DNA from: Bacteroidales bacterium UBA3844
Lineage (GTDB): Bacteria; Bacteroidota; Bacteroidia; Bacteroidales; Paludibacteraceae
Direction of reading: 5' to 3'
DNA length: 34,414 nt
Assembly (NCBI GenBank): GCA_002392915.1
Contig: DGHQ01000024.1
Location: 1 to 34,414 of the forward strand
Shown: positions 13,001-20,679 of the stretch, one piece after another
How the letters are laid out: each line of letters starts with the position of its first letter
How positions within the stretch are numbered: the stretch's first letter is position 1
The notes under the pieces: model-generated
The model's database searches: none
The model's input: only the letters and a program-made list of their open reading frames with translations
What the model was told of the DNA's origin: nothing
Program-made: the position numbers and the translations under genes

Positions 13001-16000
13001 CACAAATTCAATTTTGGGCAAGGTAGTTCTGGTCACTACAAATTCCGCAGTGTCAGACACACACTCTCCATTATATCCGACAACTGTATATTTTCCGGGA
13101 CGATAAACATCAATTTTTCTGGCTGTGTCACCAGTATTCCAATGCAGACGACTGCAGTCAGCAACGTCGACAACAAGCGTCACACTATCATTCATGCCAC
13201 ACAAATACCCTTTGCCGTCAATATCCAACGTAGGCAAAGAAATCTTTTTCACATTGATTTTTTGAGTCTCCGACGGACAACCTGCCGTATCATAGCCGAC
13301 CACCAAATGTTCGCCTTCCTCATCAGTGGACACATAATTTCCAGACAGAGCCATTCCATCCCATTCAAAAGAAACTGCATCTATTGAAAAAAACTGAATA
13401 TCAACACCTTCCCTATCACAAAACGACGTTGTATCAGGAGCGACCAATGATGGCCTTTTTCTCTCATGCACCATAAAATCCGCATAAGCCTTACATCCAA
13501 AACTATCAATTCCTACCACCGTCACCAGCCCTGCGTGAGCATAATAGAATGGAGTATCAACAGCCTTATTATCCCAATAAAACTGTTGGAAATCACCATT
13601 CACTGATAAATAGGATAAAGAGTCAACACAAATCTCAGACCTTCCGAGAATTTGTATTTTAGGACTATTTAGTAATAAGCATTTCGATTTAGACGCGACA
13701 CATCCATTAGCATCTGTAGCTGTACATGTGTAAGTACCGGCAGTGTCGACGACGATGGAATTTCCGACATACCCATTTTGCCACACGTAGGAAAGGGAGT
13801 CTCCCGACTGGGCAACAAGAGTAGCAGTGCTATCCATGCAAATAACATCTGCGGATTGGATTTCAAACTGTGGCAGTTTATGGAACACTACGTCAGCGGC
13901 CGCAGTGCCGACGCATCCGAACGAATCAGTTGCCGACACCACCACTCTCCCACTCTGCTTCACAACTGTCGTCGGCAAAGTGTCAGTGGAGCAATTCCAC
14001 GAATATTTGACATCTCCGTCTTGAGCCGTGAAAGAGGCATCTATCGTAAGGCTGTCTCCTTCACACGCATCCAATTTTGCGGAGGTTATTAAGCCGACGG
14101 GGATTTCTCGCACCACGGATTCCACCTTATGGTTTGTGCGGCATCCCGACAGACTGTCAGTCACAACAACTGTATATGTATCCTCTGTGGAAAAAGAGAA
14201 AGTAGAGTCGGCAGAACCGTCCGGCCATTTAAACATACATTTCTTGTCTGTCTGCAATGCGATCAATCCATCGGTCGTGCCACAAGCAGGTTTCACAATG
14301 TCCGTGATCTTCGGTTTGACCGCCAACTCCACCTTCACCTTTGCAGTATCGCTGCACCCATTTGCAGAAGTTCCGACGACCATAAATGTACCCGAACTTG
14401 AAGCCCTGTATTTATTACTATCCGAACCGACATTCTTTCCCGACTTGCTCCACTGATAATGTTCAGCGCCATTCACAGTGAGAGTTACCGTAGAATTTTC
14501 ACACAGAAGTTTCAACGTATCACCTTTAAGTTTCGGAGCGGGATTCGCCATAACAGAAAAGTTTTTTCGAGTCTCACAATTATGTGAGTTGGACACAAGC
14601 ACCTGATAATCACCACTCTTCTTCATCACCGCCAAGGAATCCGAGTCTATCACTTTTCCATTCGCGTCGACCCATGAATACTTATATTTCGTGTTGGAGC
14701 GATTGTCCACCTCGACCTGCAACACACTTCCTTCATTCTTGCAAAACGATAGATCTCCTATCAAAGAAATCTCTGGATACGGCAAAAACTCCACATCGGT
14801 ATACGCTTCACTGACACACCCCGTGACAGGATCCTTCACTTGTGCACGATACTGACCTGAATTGGATATTTTTATAGTAGTAGACGTGATTCCAGAAATA
14901 GAATCCGGGGATATCCAAAAAAATTCAGAGCCCTGAGTAACAGTACAACTAATGGTCTCCTCATCCCCTTCACAAGGGATTACAGATTCAAGGAAAATAG
15001 TAGGGCTCTGAATTTCCGTTATGTGAAATACAAATTCTTTACTCTTGCATCCGTTTGTTGTATAGCCGACGACACTATAATCGCCTTCTTTAGACAATGC
15101 GTATTGGCTTTCTCCAGTTCCAAAACTCGTGCCTGAACCTTTCCATTCAAAATATGTAAGGTCGACACCTTCAGCCGAAACTGTAGTTTGATGACCGCTG
15201 CAAATTTCATCTACAAGGTTGGGGATCACCACATCCGCCACAGAGTCGACATGAGCGACAACCACTTCACTTGATGATTTGCAACCGTCCACCGTCTTCA
15301 CAACAACACGATATCTGTCTTCTTCCGAGACCGAAATTTTCTTATCGTTAGAGAAAGGGACACCTCCACGACTCCACTCATACGAAACAATCTGGTTTTC
15401 CGACAAATCATGATCCGCAGAGATGTCCGTTTCGACGGTGCCTGGGCAAAATGCAGTGACCCCACCAAACTCAATATTCGCGCTCATCTTCGGTTTGATC
15501 GTAAAATGCAAAGTGTCACGACAAACATTTTTCCCGATTGTTTTGGATCCGACCACATAATAGTCGCCACTTGCTGTAAAAGTTGCGGAATTGGAAGTCT
15601 CCCCACCCTGCCATTCGTAGGTATCCATGTCGGAAGCCATCAAAGTGAGAGATTCGCCAAGACAAAGCCCTTCATTGCCAGAAATGGAAGGTGTAGGCGA
15701 CGGAATTATAGACGCATCAACTGTTTTAGTGCAGCCGAAAGCAGTGGCAGTCAACGAGTAGAGACCAGCGACAGTAGTTGAAAATGATTCTTCAGAAGAG
15801 ACCTCCGCACCGTCTTTCTGCCAAGAAAATTCAGCCGGGATTTTTCTTGTTCCCTGACGGACCACAGCCTTAAGAGTCCCCAAGTTTCCATTACAAAGCT
15901 GGGATTTGCTCTCGTCGACACGAAGCGTCCATTTAGGCTCATCCTTGATTTCAATCGATTCAGTGACGACACTGCCATCCTTGAGTGTGATCACAGCATC

Positions 16001-16231
16001 GACGGTCATTCCGTCATATATAGCAGATATTGAATATGCAGTAGACGGGAGTTTATTTCCATTTTGTTGAAATTCAACACTTTTCACATCAGAATGATCA
16101 ATCATCTGAAGTTTCTGGACACCATTGTTACCACAGACATAAAAGACACCACCGTCGACATTCTGCCATTTATATGCGAATGCGGACTGCGATATGAATA
16201 ATAAAATCAAAATTATGAACCTAATCGCCAT
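10100..16231 (-). CDS. Giant (2043 aa) secreted repeat protein with type B gliding-associated C-terminal domain
   Basis: A Sec signal peptide (residues 1-19, cleavage after AFA) is followed by about 25 repeats of roughly 75 residues with the pattern C-x-G-[DE]-S...W..G...GxYxVxxxDxxGC, typical of Ig-like/PKD-like beta-sandwich units of Bacteroidota surface proteins. Most units have a Cys near the start and a second in the GC near the end, probably an intra-unit disulfide. The last 80 residues (VIPNTFTPNGDMINDHF onward, ending YGYVTVAM) match the gliding-motility-associated C-terminal (CHU_C, type B) domain, a type IX secretion signal. It is expected to be exported and surface-attached, acting in adhesion or gliding. 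A PorP/SprF-like gene lies downstream. No enzymatic domain is visible. The single intact reading frame makes the length credible. Confidence 0.9.
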   Translation of the reverse strand: MAIRFIILILLFISQSAFAYKWQNVDGGVFYVCGNNGVQKLQMIDHSDVKSVEFQQNGNKLPSTAYSISAIYDGMTVDAVITLKDGSVVTESIEIKDEPKWTLRVDESKSQLCNGNLGTLKAVVRQGTRKIPAEFSWQKDGAEVSSEESFSTTVAGLYSLTATAFGCTKTVDASIIPSPTPSISGNEGLCLGESLTLMASDMDTYEWQGGETSNSATFTASGDYYVVGSKTIGKNVCRDTLHFTIKPKMSANIEFGGVTAFCPGTVETDISADHDLSENQIVSYEWSRGGVPFSNDKKISVSEEDRYRVVVKTVDGCKSSSEVVVAHVDSVADVVIPNLVDEICSGHQTTVSAEGVDLTYFEWKGSGTSFGTGESQYALSKEGDYSVVGYTTNGCKSKEFVFHITEIQSPTIFLESVIPCEGDEETISCTVTQGSEFFWISPDSISGITSTTIKISNSGQYRAQVKDPVTGCVSEAYTDVEFLPYPEISLIGDLSFCKNEGSVLQVEVDNRSNTKYKYSWVDANGKVIDSDSLAVMKKSGDYQVLVSNSHNCETRKNFSVMANPAPKLKGDTLKLLCENSTVTLTVNGAEHYQWSKSGKNVGSDSNKYRASSSGTFMVVGTSANGCSDTAKVKVELAVKPKITDIVKPACGTTDGLIALQTDKKCMFKWPDGSADSTFSFSTEDTYTVVVTDSLSGCRTNHKVESVVREIPVGLITSAKLDACEGDSLTIDASFTAQDGDVKYSWNCSTDTLPTTVVKQSGRVVVSATDSFGCVGTAAADVVFHKLPQFEIQSADVICMDSTATLVAQSGDSLSYVWQNGYVGNSIVVDTAGTYTCTATDANGCVASKSKCLLLNSPKIQILGRSEICVDSLSYLSVNGDFQQFYWDNKAVDTPFYYAHAGLVTVVGIDSFGCKAYADFMVHERKRPSLVAPDTTSFCDREGVDIQFFSIDAVSFEWDGMALSGNYVSTDEEGEHLVVGYDTAGCPSETQKINVKKISLPTLDIDGKGYLCGMNDSVTLVVDVADCSRLHWNTGDTARKIDVYRPGKYTVVGYNGECVSDTAEFVVTRTTLPKIEFVGGKTKSFCKGDSVAFEVVHSDDVMIKWTNERLNNSRKNISAEGFYVVEASDSFGCMTVDSVYAKESPSPFLSISGDTIVCENREIELVANGVECEKIVWSDGSADKTFSVDSAGVYWAVGYDKLGCGSDTIYHLVKQRKNPTVSISGITQIASSQTATLTANVNDADSIDYRYLWMPGRETSSQIVVDGSHINMYENYSVTVYDKYGCSGHTVVRVTSSQLSVDGKFEICEGDSTEITLFAPASNSVVWSNGGTERKAIYKESGAHYVVSMSPTGASDTVWFKINVHPKPYLKIVGNTWLCEGDSLILKALTDGEGHNSVADGSIYLQWSSGKAENEISVYGGGKYTVVATDGFGCMNRDSILVVEYSLPTIEISGADTLRRGETAILTASGGKMYSWGTEKRTVPSIEITHGGRYKVIGTDSVGCSNVAYKDVMEIDVPVPLINDAFDGEVTICEGDSVLLIASGGDYYIWDDGRRRPEIYAKESRRYKVSVCLNNGECRDASFGVRVLPKPEIDVIGKTHICDGEVATLNVLQKSGCKLIDYDWSNGKKDSFILVADSCLVSVSAKDENGCVSERVENAVHKYDLDEVIVDGDFDICENSDDVAKVYVSKSNVAKSLWIDESNGDTLSNSREFEITKHGKYSVSVTDKNGCKGQKQFIINRRETPKVEIAGAETPVCNKQYARLTAISDSKCKYEWSTGDDGAEISTTQSGEYSVVAINEYGCKSSTSTELIFNDIPDMLTSGDSKLCPGESIVVGVAGAEEYEWSDGSSGDECAFTEACNGYVIGRDRYGCQKRIDFKIEEIPVPTVSIAAVPAKIKRGDSEVSLSLDSGDDLSECTFIWLMSDGSTSSQQSFSHEFNVDDASLFSAVAVVETKDGCKLRLHTTIETEFVIPNTFTPNGDMINDHFMKGFHVEIKDRHGIMLYQGDDGWDGILPNGKVTPDTYYYIVTDVTGQKHYGYVTVAM

Positions 16232-16317
16232 TTTCCCGACTAAATTTTCATTCTAAATATACTGTTATATCCGTTCCGATTATTTGCACTGTCATGTAAT
16301 CCGGAACAAAACGGTTG

Positions 16318-16348
16318 CAAAAGTAATCACTAATTTTGAAATAGCAAG
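16318..16348 (-). promoter_or_regulatory. Probable promoter of the giant protein gene
   Basis: The minus strand carries TACTTTTG (16318-16325, TAnnTTTG) with a TTG (16345-16347) 19 nt further upstream, the spacing typical of Bacteroidota primary-sigma promoters. It would give a leader of about 80 nt before the ATG at 16231. Confidence 0.6.
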
Positions 16349-16418
16349 CGTTTTATGTAAAAATTGAAAAAAAAATAAAAAAATTCTACATTTAGAAACT
16401 GATTTTTTAGAATTGTAA

Positions 16419-16471
16419 AGGGCGATACTCCCTAACTTCCCATCATCTGTGAGTCCGCAAGGACAAGCACA
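16419..16471. other. Gene-free gap with a possible structured RNA
   Basis: The 485-nt gap between the giant gene and the tRNA (16232-16716) has no credible gene. Within it, a plus-strand transcript could form AGGG/CCCT (16419-16433) and a two-part stem TGTG-a-GTCC closing a GCAA (GNRA) tetraloop and pairing with GGAC-aag-CACA (16448-16471). A weak AAAG/CTTT hairpin with a T run follows near 16508-16525. No full TAnnTTTG box precedes it. It is a candidate only. Confidence 0.25.
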
Positions 16472-16649
16472 TATAGAATAAACACAGAGACTCGGAATTT
16501 TAAGAGAAAGGCTTCGACTTTTTTGAGGAAAAGAGACGAGAAACATTATTTATGGTATTGCATTTCAGACAAATTTTCTATAAAAAAGTCAGATAAACAT
16601 AAACAGCAATCAAAAAAGCATATTTTCTTCAAAAAAAATCCAAAAAAGA

Positions 16650-16680
16650 TTTGCAGATACAAAAATAAGCACTACCTTTG
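16650..16680 (+). promoter_or_regulatory. Promoter of the tRNA-Pro gene
   Basis: TTTG (16650-16653), 19 nt, then TACCTTTG (16673-16680): a complete match to the Bacteroidota -33/-7 consensus. The predicted start leaves a leader of about 30 nt before the tRNA. This is the clearest promoter in the window and calibrates the others. Confidence 0.82.
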
Positions 16681-16716
16681 CATCGCAATTGAGAAATAAA
16701 GCAATCAATTAGCAAT

Positions 16717-16791
16717 CGAGATGTAGCGCAGTCCGGTTAGCGCATCTGGTTTGGGACCAGAGGGTCGGGGGTTCGAATCCCTTCATCTCGA
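16717..16791 (+). tRNA. tRNA-Pro, anticodon TGG
   Basis: A full cloverleaf of 75 nt can be drawn. The acceptor arms are CGAGATG (16717-16723) and CATCTCG (16784-16790) with discriminator A. The D arm has GCGC/GCGC around the AGTCCGGTTA loop. The anticodon stem TCTGG/CCAGA encloses TTTGGGA, so the anticodon is TGG at 16752-16754. The variable loop has 5 nt and the T loop reads TTCGAAT. The CCA end is not encoded. It reads proline codons, mainly CCA and CCG, and other CCN if U34 is modified. It stands alone, with its own promoter upstream. Confidence 0.97.
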
Positions 16792-16867
16792 CAAGAAGGA
16801 GAGCAGAAATGTTCCCCTTTTTTATTTTAAATCCAACACAAGAGAAACTAAAATTGACAAAATTCAC

Positions 16868-16900
16868 AGAGTTAACTCTCTGAGAATCCAAAATTTGGAT
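16868..16900. other. Two short palindromes between tRNA-Pro and rtcB
   Basis: A perfect 12-bp palindrome AGAGTTAACTCT (16868-16879) is followed by ATCCAAA-a-TTTGGAT (16886-16900). They lie in the 210-nt gap after the tRNA. They could be protein-binding sites or tRNA 3'-processing structures, but nothing decides it. Confidence 0.3.
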
Positions 16901-16956
16901 AAGCCCCGACACTCCGCTAAAAATAATGAATTTATAAATCATTAATAATCAGCAGC

Positions 16957-16985
16957 AAAAAGAAGACGTGAAAAATCACGTCTTC
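16957..16985 (-). terminator. Intrinsic terminator of rtcB
   Basis: On the minus strand, 16 nt after the rtcB stop, a 10-bp perfect stem (GAAGACGTGA, 16962-16971, with TCACGTCTTC, 16976-16985) with a 4-nt loop is followed by five T. It closely resembles the terminator at 274-302. Confidence 0.87.
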
Positions 16986-17001
16986 CTCATTAATCTTGGC
17001 A

Positions 17002-18168
17002 TCACCCCTTGACTACCGCCATAGGAAGAAGCTCAACAACCGGTTTTACCAAATCAGATTCAAACTGCATCACACTGTCGATATCCTTGTATGCACCGGG
17101 AGCCTCGTCAAGGCCATCGCGTCGCATACCATGAATGATTCCCTTTTCATCCATCTTCTGACATTCCTCTTCCAATGAAAGAGTCTCACGTGCCATCGCC
17201 CTGCTCAAACGTCGGCCTGCGCCATGTGAGCAACTTAAAAAAGATTCCGGATTGCCCAGTCCTTCCACTATAAAAGACTTTGTGCCCATTGAGCCTGGAA
17301 TAATTCCTATTTCTCCCAATCTTGCACGTGTCGCTCCTTTTCTGTGGACAATCACATTCTCTCCGAAATGATTTTCAAAAGCAGCGTAATTATGGGCAAT
17401 ATTGATGATTTCATCAAATTCCACATTCGGCCTGATAAGACGAAATCCTTCCATAATAATATCCATCATCAACTTTCGATTAGCCAAAGCAAACTCAACA
17501 CAATAGTTCATTTCATTGAGGTAATTTCTTCCTTTATCAAACTCAATAGGAAGGAACTCTAATCCTGGCTGAGTCTCTGAATGCCATTTCACACACCATT
17601 CCGCAGCGATTTTTGCATAGTGTTTAGCTATTGTCAGACCGACATTTCGACTGCCTGAATGAATCATGACCCACACGTCATCATTAGCGGCATCCTTTTG
17701 AATTTCAATAAAATGATTACCTCCTCCGAGCGTTCCTATTTGACGAAGCATAGCTTCTTTCAAATTCTTCAACAACGGCAGCTTATCGAAATCAGCTTCA
17801 GGAAGAAGACTCTCGTCCATAGGCATTTTTCTGTGATCAAAACCAAGCGGTATGTTTTTGCGGATATGTCTCATCACAGACGTGATATCGCTTCTTTCCA
17901 ACTCACTCGCCTTTAAATTTGTGCGAACAGCACACATTCCGCAACCGATATCCACGCCCACCGCATTGGGCACCACTACCCCTTTTGTCGCCAACACACC
18001 ACCAATAGGCATACCGACACCAGTATGGGCATCTGGCATAATAGCGACATGATGGAAAGCGTATGGAAGCGACGCGAGACGTACTATCTGCTCCATACAT
18101 GAATCTTCTACCTCATCCAGCCAAAGTTTAGCAGACAACTTTGTGCCATTAACAACTCTCTGTATCAT
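17002..18168 (-). CDS. rtcB: RNA-splicing ligase RtcB family protein
   Basis: A 388-residue GTP- and Mn-dependent RNA ligase that joins 2',3'-cyclic phosphate (or 3'-phosphate) ends to 5'-OH ends, acting in RNA repair in the cytoplasm. The active-site set is complete: GVDIGCGM (71-78) with metal-binding Asp73 and Cys76, GGGNHFIE (148-155), His170 in HSGSRNVG, His259 in NIAHNYAAFENH, and the guanylylated His315 in CSHGAGRR. Length fits bacterial RtcB (about 400). No rtcA cyclase or archease follows; a terminator does. A WYL-type regulator starts 105 nt away on the other strand, suggesting local control. Its natural RNA substrate is unknown. Confidence 0.93.
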   Translation of the reverse strand: MIQRVVNGTKLSAKLWLDEVEDSCMEQIVRLASLPYAFHHVAIMPDAHTGVGMPIGGVLATKGVVVPNAVGVDIGCGMCAVRTNLKASELERSDITSVMRHIRKNIPLGFDHRKMPMDESLLPEADFDKLPLLKNLKEAMLRQIGTLGGGNHFIEIQKDAANDDVWVMIHSGSRNVGLTIAKHYAKIAAEWCVKWHSETQPGLEFLPIEFDKGRNYLNEMNYCVEFALANRKLMMDIIMEGFRLIRPNVEFDEIINIAHNYAAFENHFGENVIVHRKGATRARLGEIGIIPGSMGTKSFIVEGLGNPESFLSCSHGAGRRLSRAMARETLSLEEECQKMDEKGIIHGMRRDGLDEAPGAYKDIDSVMQFESDLVKPVVELLPMAVVKG

Positions 18169-18273
18169 AACTTTACCTATTATTTATTTTCACATCGCAA
18201 AGTTTCGCCCCAACTACGACACGTATTGTCGCAGTTTGAAATATTTTTTGCATTTTTGTAAAAAAAATTTACT

Positions 18274-19281
18274 ATGCCATTAAATAGAAATACACTGATG
18301 CGTGTGCGTATCATCGACGAATGTTTGCAACGCAGACAACGAGAATGGACATTGGAAGACTTGCGTGAAGCTTGTGAAAAGGAATTGCTTGAAAAAGAAG
18401 GCATCTGCGGTATAAGCACACGAACAATCCAGAGAGACATAGAGTTGATGCGAAGTGACAAACTTGGCTACAACGCGCCTATAATTGTCAAAAATAAAAA
18501 ATACTACACATATGAAGATCCAGACTTTAGCATCACAAAGCTTCCGTTGTCGAAAGAAGATTTGAATGAGTTGAGCAGTGCTTTGGAAATAATCAAACAC
18601 TACAATGGATTCAACAATATGAGTGGGCAGGAAGATATTCTGACGCGAATGCAAGACAAGATTGCGTGTCAGACAGACAATAATAAGGTAGTATATATAG
18701 AGACAAACAATAAGCTTAAAGGATTGAATTTTCTCGGACCACTATTTGATGCCGTCAAAAGGAAAGATGCATTAATAATTGAATATAAATCATTTAAGGC
18801 AAAGAGAGAATCAAGAATTTACATTTCTCCATACATACTTAAAGAATACAACAACAGATGGTTTGTGATTGGAGTGTCGCCCCAAAAAGAGGTGAAGACA
18901 CTCGCATTAGACAGAATCATTGAAATAAGAAAAGACGACAACCATAAGTATGTCGACAACACCGTCTTCAATCCAGAGAAATATCTGAATGAAATGATTG
19001 GTGTGACGAGGGATCTTGAGTCTAACGTAGAAACAGTGATCTTCTGGGTTGACGCCAATCAAACGCCTTATATTGAGACAAAGCCTTTCCATGAAAGTCA
19101 GGAGGTAGAGAAGGAAAATGAAGACGGGAGTAAGGTATTCAGGATAAGAATAATAATAAATTATGAATTGGAACGTAAATTGCTTGGATATGGTTCACAC
19201 ATCAAAGTGATAGAGCCTCTGCATCTAAAGCAAAGGATAGCTAACGAACTGATATTAGCTGCAGAAAGATACAGGAGATAA
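18274..19281 (+). CDS. WYL-domain transcriptional regulator divergent from rtcB
   Basis: A 335-residue regulator. Residues 1-75 form a winged-helix DNA-binding part (LEDLREACEKELLEKEG; ISTRTIQRDIELMR is the likely recognition helix). A WYL-type ligand-binding domain spans about 155-230 (IEYKSFKAKRESRIYISPY then NRWFVIGVS and LALDRI; the name-giving WYL reads WFV here), followed by a WCX-like C-terminal extension to residue 330. WYL domains are known or suspected to sense nucleotides or nucleic acids. Divergence from rtcB over a 105-nt shared region suggests it controls that RNA-repair gene. The ATG at 18274 follows an AT-rich leader. Whether it activates or represses is not shown. Confidence 0.85.
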   Translation: MPLNRNTLMRVRIIDECLQRRQREWTLEDLREACEKELLEKEGICGISTRTIQRDIELMRSDKLGYNAPIIVKNKKYYTYEDPDFSITKLPLSKEDLNELSSALEIIKHYNGFNNMSGQEDILTRMQDKIACQTDNNKVVYIETNNKLKGLNFLGPLFDAVKRKDALIIEYKSFKAKRESRIYISPYILKEYNNRWFVIGVSPQKEVKTLALDRIIEIRKDDNHKYVDNTVFNPEKYLNEMIGVTRDLESNVETVIFWVDANQTPYIETKPFHESQEVEKENEDGSKVFRIRIIINYELERKLLGYGSHIKVIEPLHLKQRIANELILAAERYRR

Positions 19282-19528
19282 TCACGTGAGACAGGTGTAG
19301 AAGTTGAGCTTGAGAATCTCCACGATTGTTGTCAAAACATAAAGTGCTTCGCCTGCAAAATCGACGGAGGGAGAAGGGAGTCTGCACGCTTAAAGACAAT
19401 CTACAACCCATTCCACAAAATCAGTAGAAGCAGATTTGGTAATATGTGGATCTCCAAATTATTGCGGCTATCCGAAAAATAGCAATTTTTGTTCCAAGGA
19501 ATCAAATACGCTATCAAAAATAATTTTA
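19282..19528. other. Gene-free gap between WYL gene and gdx promoter
   Basis: No gene, repeat or tRNA is recognised here. A weak plus-strand hairpin GCTAT/ATAGC (19467-19471 and 19479-19483) followed by AATTTTTG might be an inefficient terminator for the WYL gene. Confidence 0.4.
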
Positions 19529-19536
19529 TACCTTTG
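19529..19536 (+). promoter_or_regulatory. Probable -7 box for the SMR transporter gene
   Basis: TACCTTTG, identical to the tRNA-Pro box, lies 59 nt upstream of the ATG at 19596. A -33 TTG is not evident at ideal spacing. The leader can form a 5-bp hairpin TCAAT-AGGC-ATTGA just before the start codon; it shows none of the guanidine riboswitch signatures. Confidence 0.6.
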
Positions 19537-19595
19537 TCACGCCTTAGAAGGAGTCGCCGAGACAGTCTTGCAGCCCTCAATAGGCATTGAAGTTT

Positions 19596-19919
19596 ATGAA
19601 TTGGATTATCCTGATTGTCGCAGGACTTTGCGAAGTAGGCTTCACCTATTGTCTCGGACGTGCAAAAGACGTTGCCGGGATAGAATGGTGTGGTTGGATA
19701 GGAGGTTTTATTGCTTTCTCTGTTTTGAGTATGACGTTGCTGGCCAAAGCGACCCAGACAATACCATTGGGCACAGCTTACCCAGTCTGGACAGGGATAG
19801 GTGCCATTGGCACTGTACTGATTGGCATCTTTGTTTTCAACGAGCCATCCACATTCTGGAGATTGTTCTTCATCACTACTTTGATCATCTCCGTCGTCGG
19901 GCTGAAGGCTATTTCGTAA
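19596..19919 (+). CDS. gdx: SMR-family transporter, Gdx/SugE (guanidinium exporter) type
   Basis: A 107-residue protein with four membrane helices and almost no soluble part, the standard small multidrug resistance size. The essential acidic residue is Glu13 in AGLCEVGF. The segment PLGTAYPVWTGIGAIGT matches the Gdx/SugE branch (TAYAVWTGIGA) better than the EmrE drug-exporter branch, so the likely substrate is guanidinium, exported against protons by an antiparallel dimer in the inner membrane. The ATG at 19596 starts the typical MNWIILIVAG; an upstream TTG at 19587 is less likely. No guanidine riboswitch or urea carboxylase gene is nearby. Subfamily assignment rests on motif similarity. Confidence 0.88.
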   Translation: MNWIILIVAGLCEVGFTYCLGRAKDVAGIEWCGWIGGFIAFSVLSMTLLAKATQTIPLGTAYPVWTGIGAIGTVLIGIFVFNEPSTFWRLFFITTLIISVVGLKAIS

Positions 19920-20030
19920 AGATATTTTGTCAAATTCTATATTGCAGGATTGCCAGAGAAATTTGAACCGTGACAAAGGTGCAAAAAGTGACAAAATTTC
20001 GACTAGATCAGAGATATTTCCTCAATTCTT

Positions 20031-20609
20031 TCACTCTCCTATTTTCTTTGCTGGCCATCCATAGTCTTGATAGAAAGCGGCAGAAAGTCCATTCATCTTG
20101 GCATATGAAGCCAGCACTTCTGATCTCAACTTTTCACGCTTTTGTTCATCACTATTGATTGTTTGGAAAGCATCAAACTTATCACCAAATATTTTCTTGG
20201 CAGACTGCAAAAAATTGGCACCGTCTTCCACTTGATCAAAAGCCTTCACCTGATATACCACATCATTTCCACTACGGGTTTGACTAATGTGCATCAAACC
20301 TGGATGGCTTCCACCTGCGACGCATTTCATCGTATCACCTATCTGATTGTAGTTGAACACCCAAAAGTCGCCCCAAACAAGGATATCATCCGCATTACGT
20401 TCATCGACAGCCACTATGCTATGAAAAGGCACACAATGTTCACCTTCAGTATAATAACGTCCTAATTCCTTAACCATATAACGATCAATGGCAGGGAAAT
20501 AAGAGATTTCTTGGTCATTTTGAGACACGACCTTTTTAGATGCTATTTGTTTATCAGTACAAGTAGTCATTGTTAACAAGACCGAGAAAACGAACAAAAA
20601 ATTTTTCAT
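20031..20609 (-). CDS. Uncharacterised lipoprotein
   Basis: A 192-residue protein that I do not recognise. The N-terminus (MKNFLFVFSVLLTMTTC) is a lipoprotein signal with the lipidated Cys at 17, so it is probably anchored in the periplasm or at the cell surface. The mature part has an aromatic-rich middle (ILVWGDFWVFNYNQIGDTM, 81-99) followed by GGSHPGLMHI, then a Lys/Glu-rich helical tail ending YQDYGWPAKKIGE. The ATG at 20609 is preferred over an earlier in-frame ATG (20636) because it gives a clean signal. It is a single gene convergent with gdx. The middle region hints at a small alpha/beta domain, but I assign no function. Confidence 0.75.
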   Translation of the reverse strand: MKNFLFVFSVLLTMTTCTDKQIASKKVVSQNDQEISYFPAIDRYMVKELGRYYTEGEHCVPFHSIVAVDERNADDILVWGDFWVFNYNQIGDTMKCVAGGSHPGLMHISQTRSGNDVVYQVKAFDQVEDGANFLQSAKKIFGDKFDAFQTINSDEQKREKLRSEVLASYAKMNGLSAAFYQDYGWPAKKIGE

Positions 20610-20671
20610 ATTCTGTCGTATTAATTCATTGGACATAAAAAAATATTTCGCAATTTTTGCTATACTGGAGA

Positions 20672-20679
20672 CAAAATTA
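20672..20679 (-). promoter_or_regulatory. Probable -7 box for the lipoprotein gene
   Basis: The minus strand reads TAATTTTG (TAnnTTTG) 62 nt before the ATG at 20609. No clear -33 element is visible. It lies in the 210-nt gap before the ribosomal-operon terminator. Confidence 0.5.

Noticed and set aside
16292..16546. 84-codon minus-strand frame upstream of the giant gene
   Set aside because: It has low-complexity composition, no recognisable protein features, and lies across the predicted promoter of the giant gene.
16709..16942. Minus-strand open frame containing GFEPPTLWSQTRCANRTAL
   Set aside because: This is the well-known spurious translation of a tRNA-Pro gene read in antisense; the cloverleaf at 16717-16791 explains it.
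19282..19482. 66 open codons in frame directly after the WYL stop codon
   Set aside because: They have no ATG start nearby and no recognisable similarity; stop-codon read-through or a broken extension is possible but unsupported.
19537..19595. Guanidine riboswitch before the Gdx-type gene
   Set aside because: The 59-nt leader lacks the paired ACGR hairpins of guanidine-II and is too short for guanidine-I; only a small 5-bp hairpin is present.
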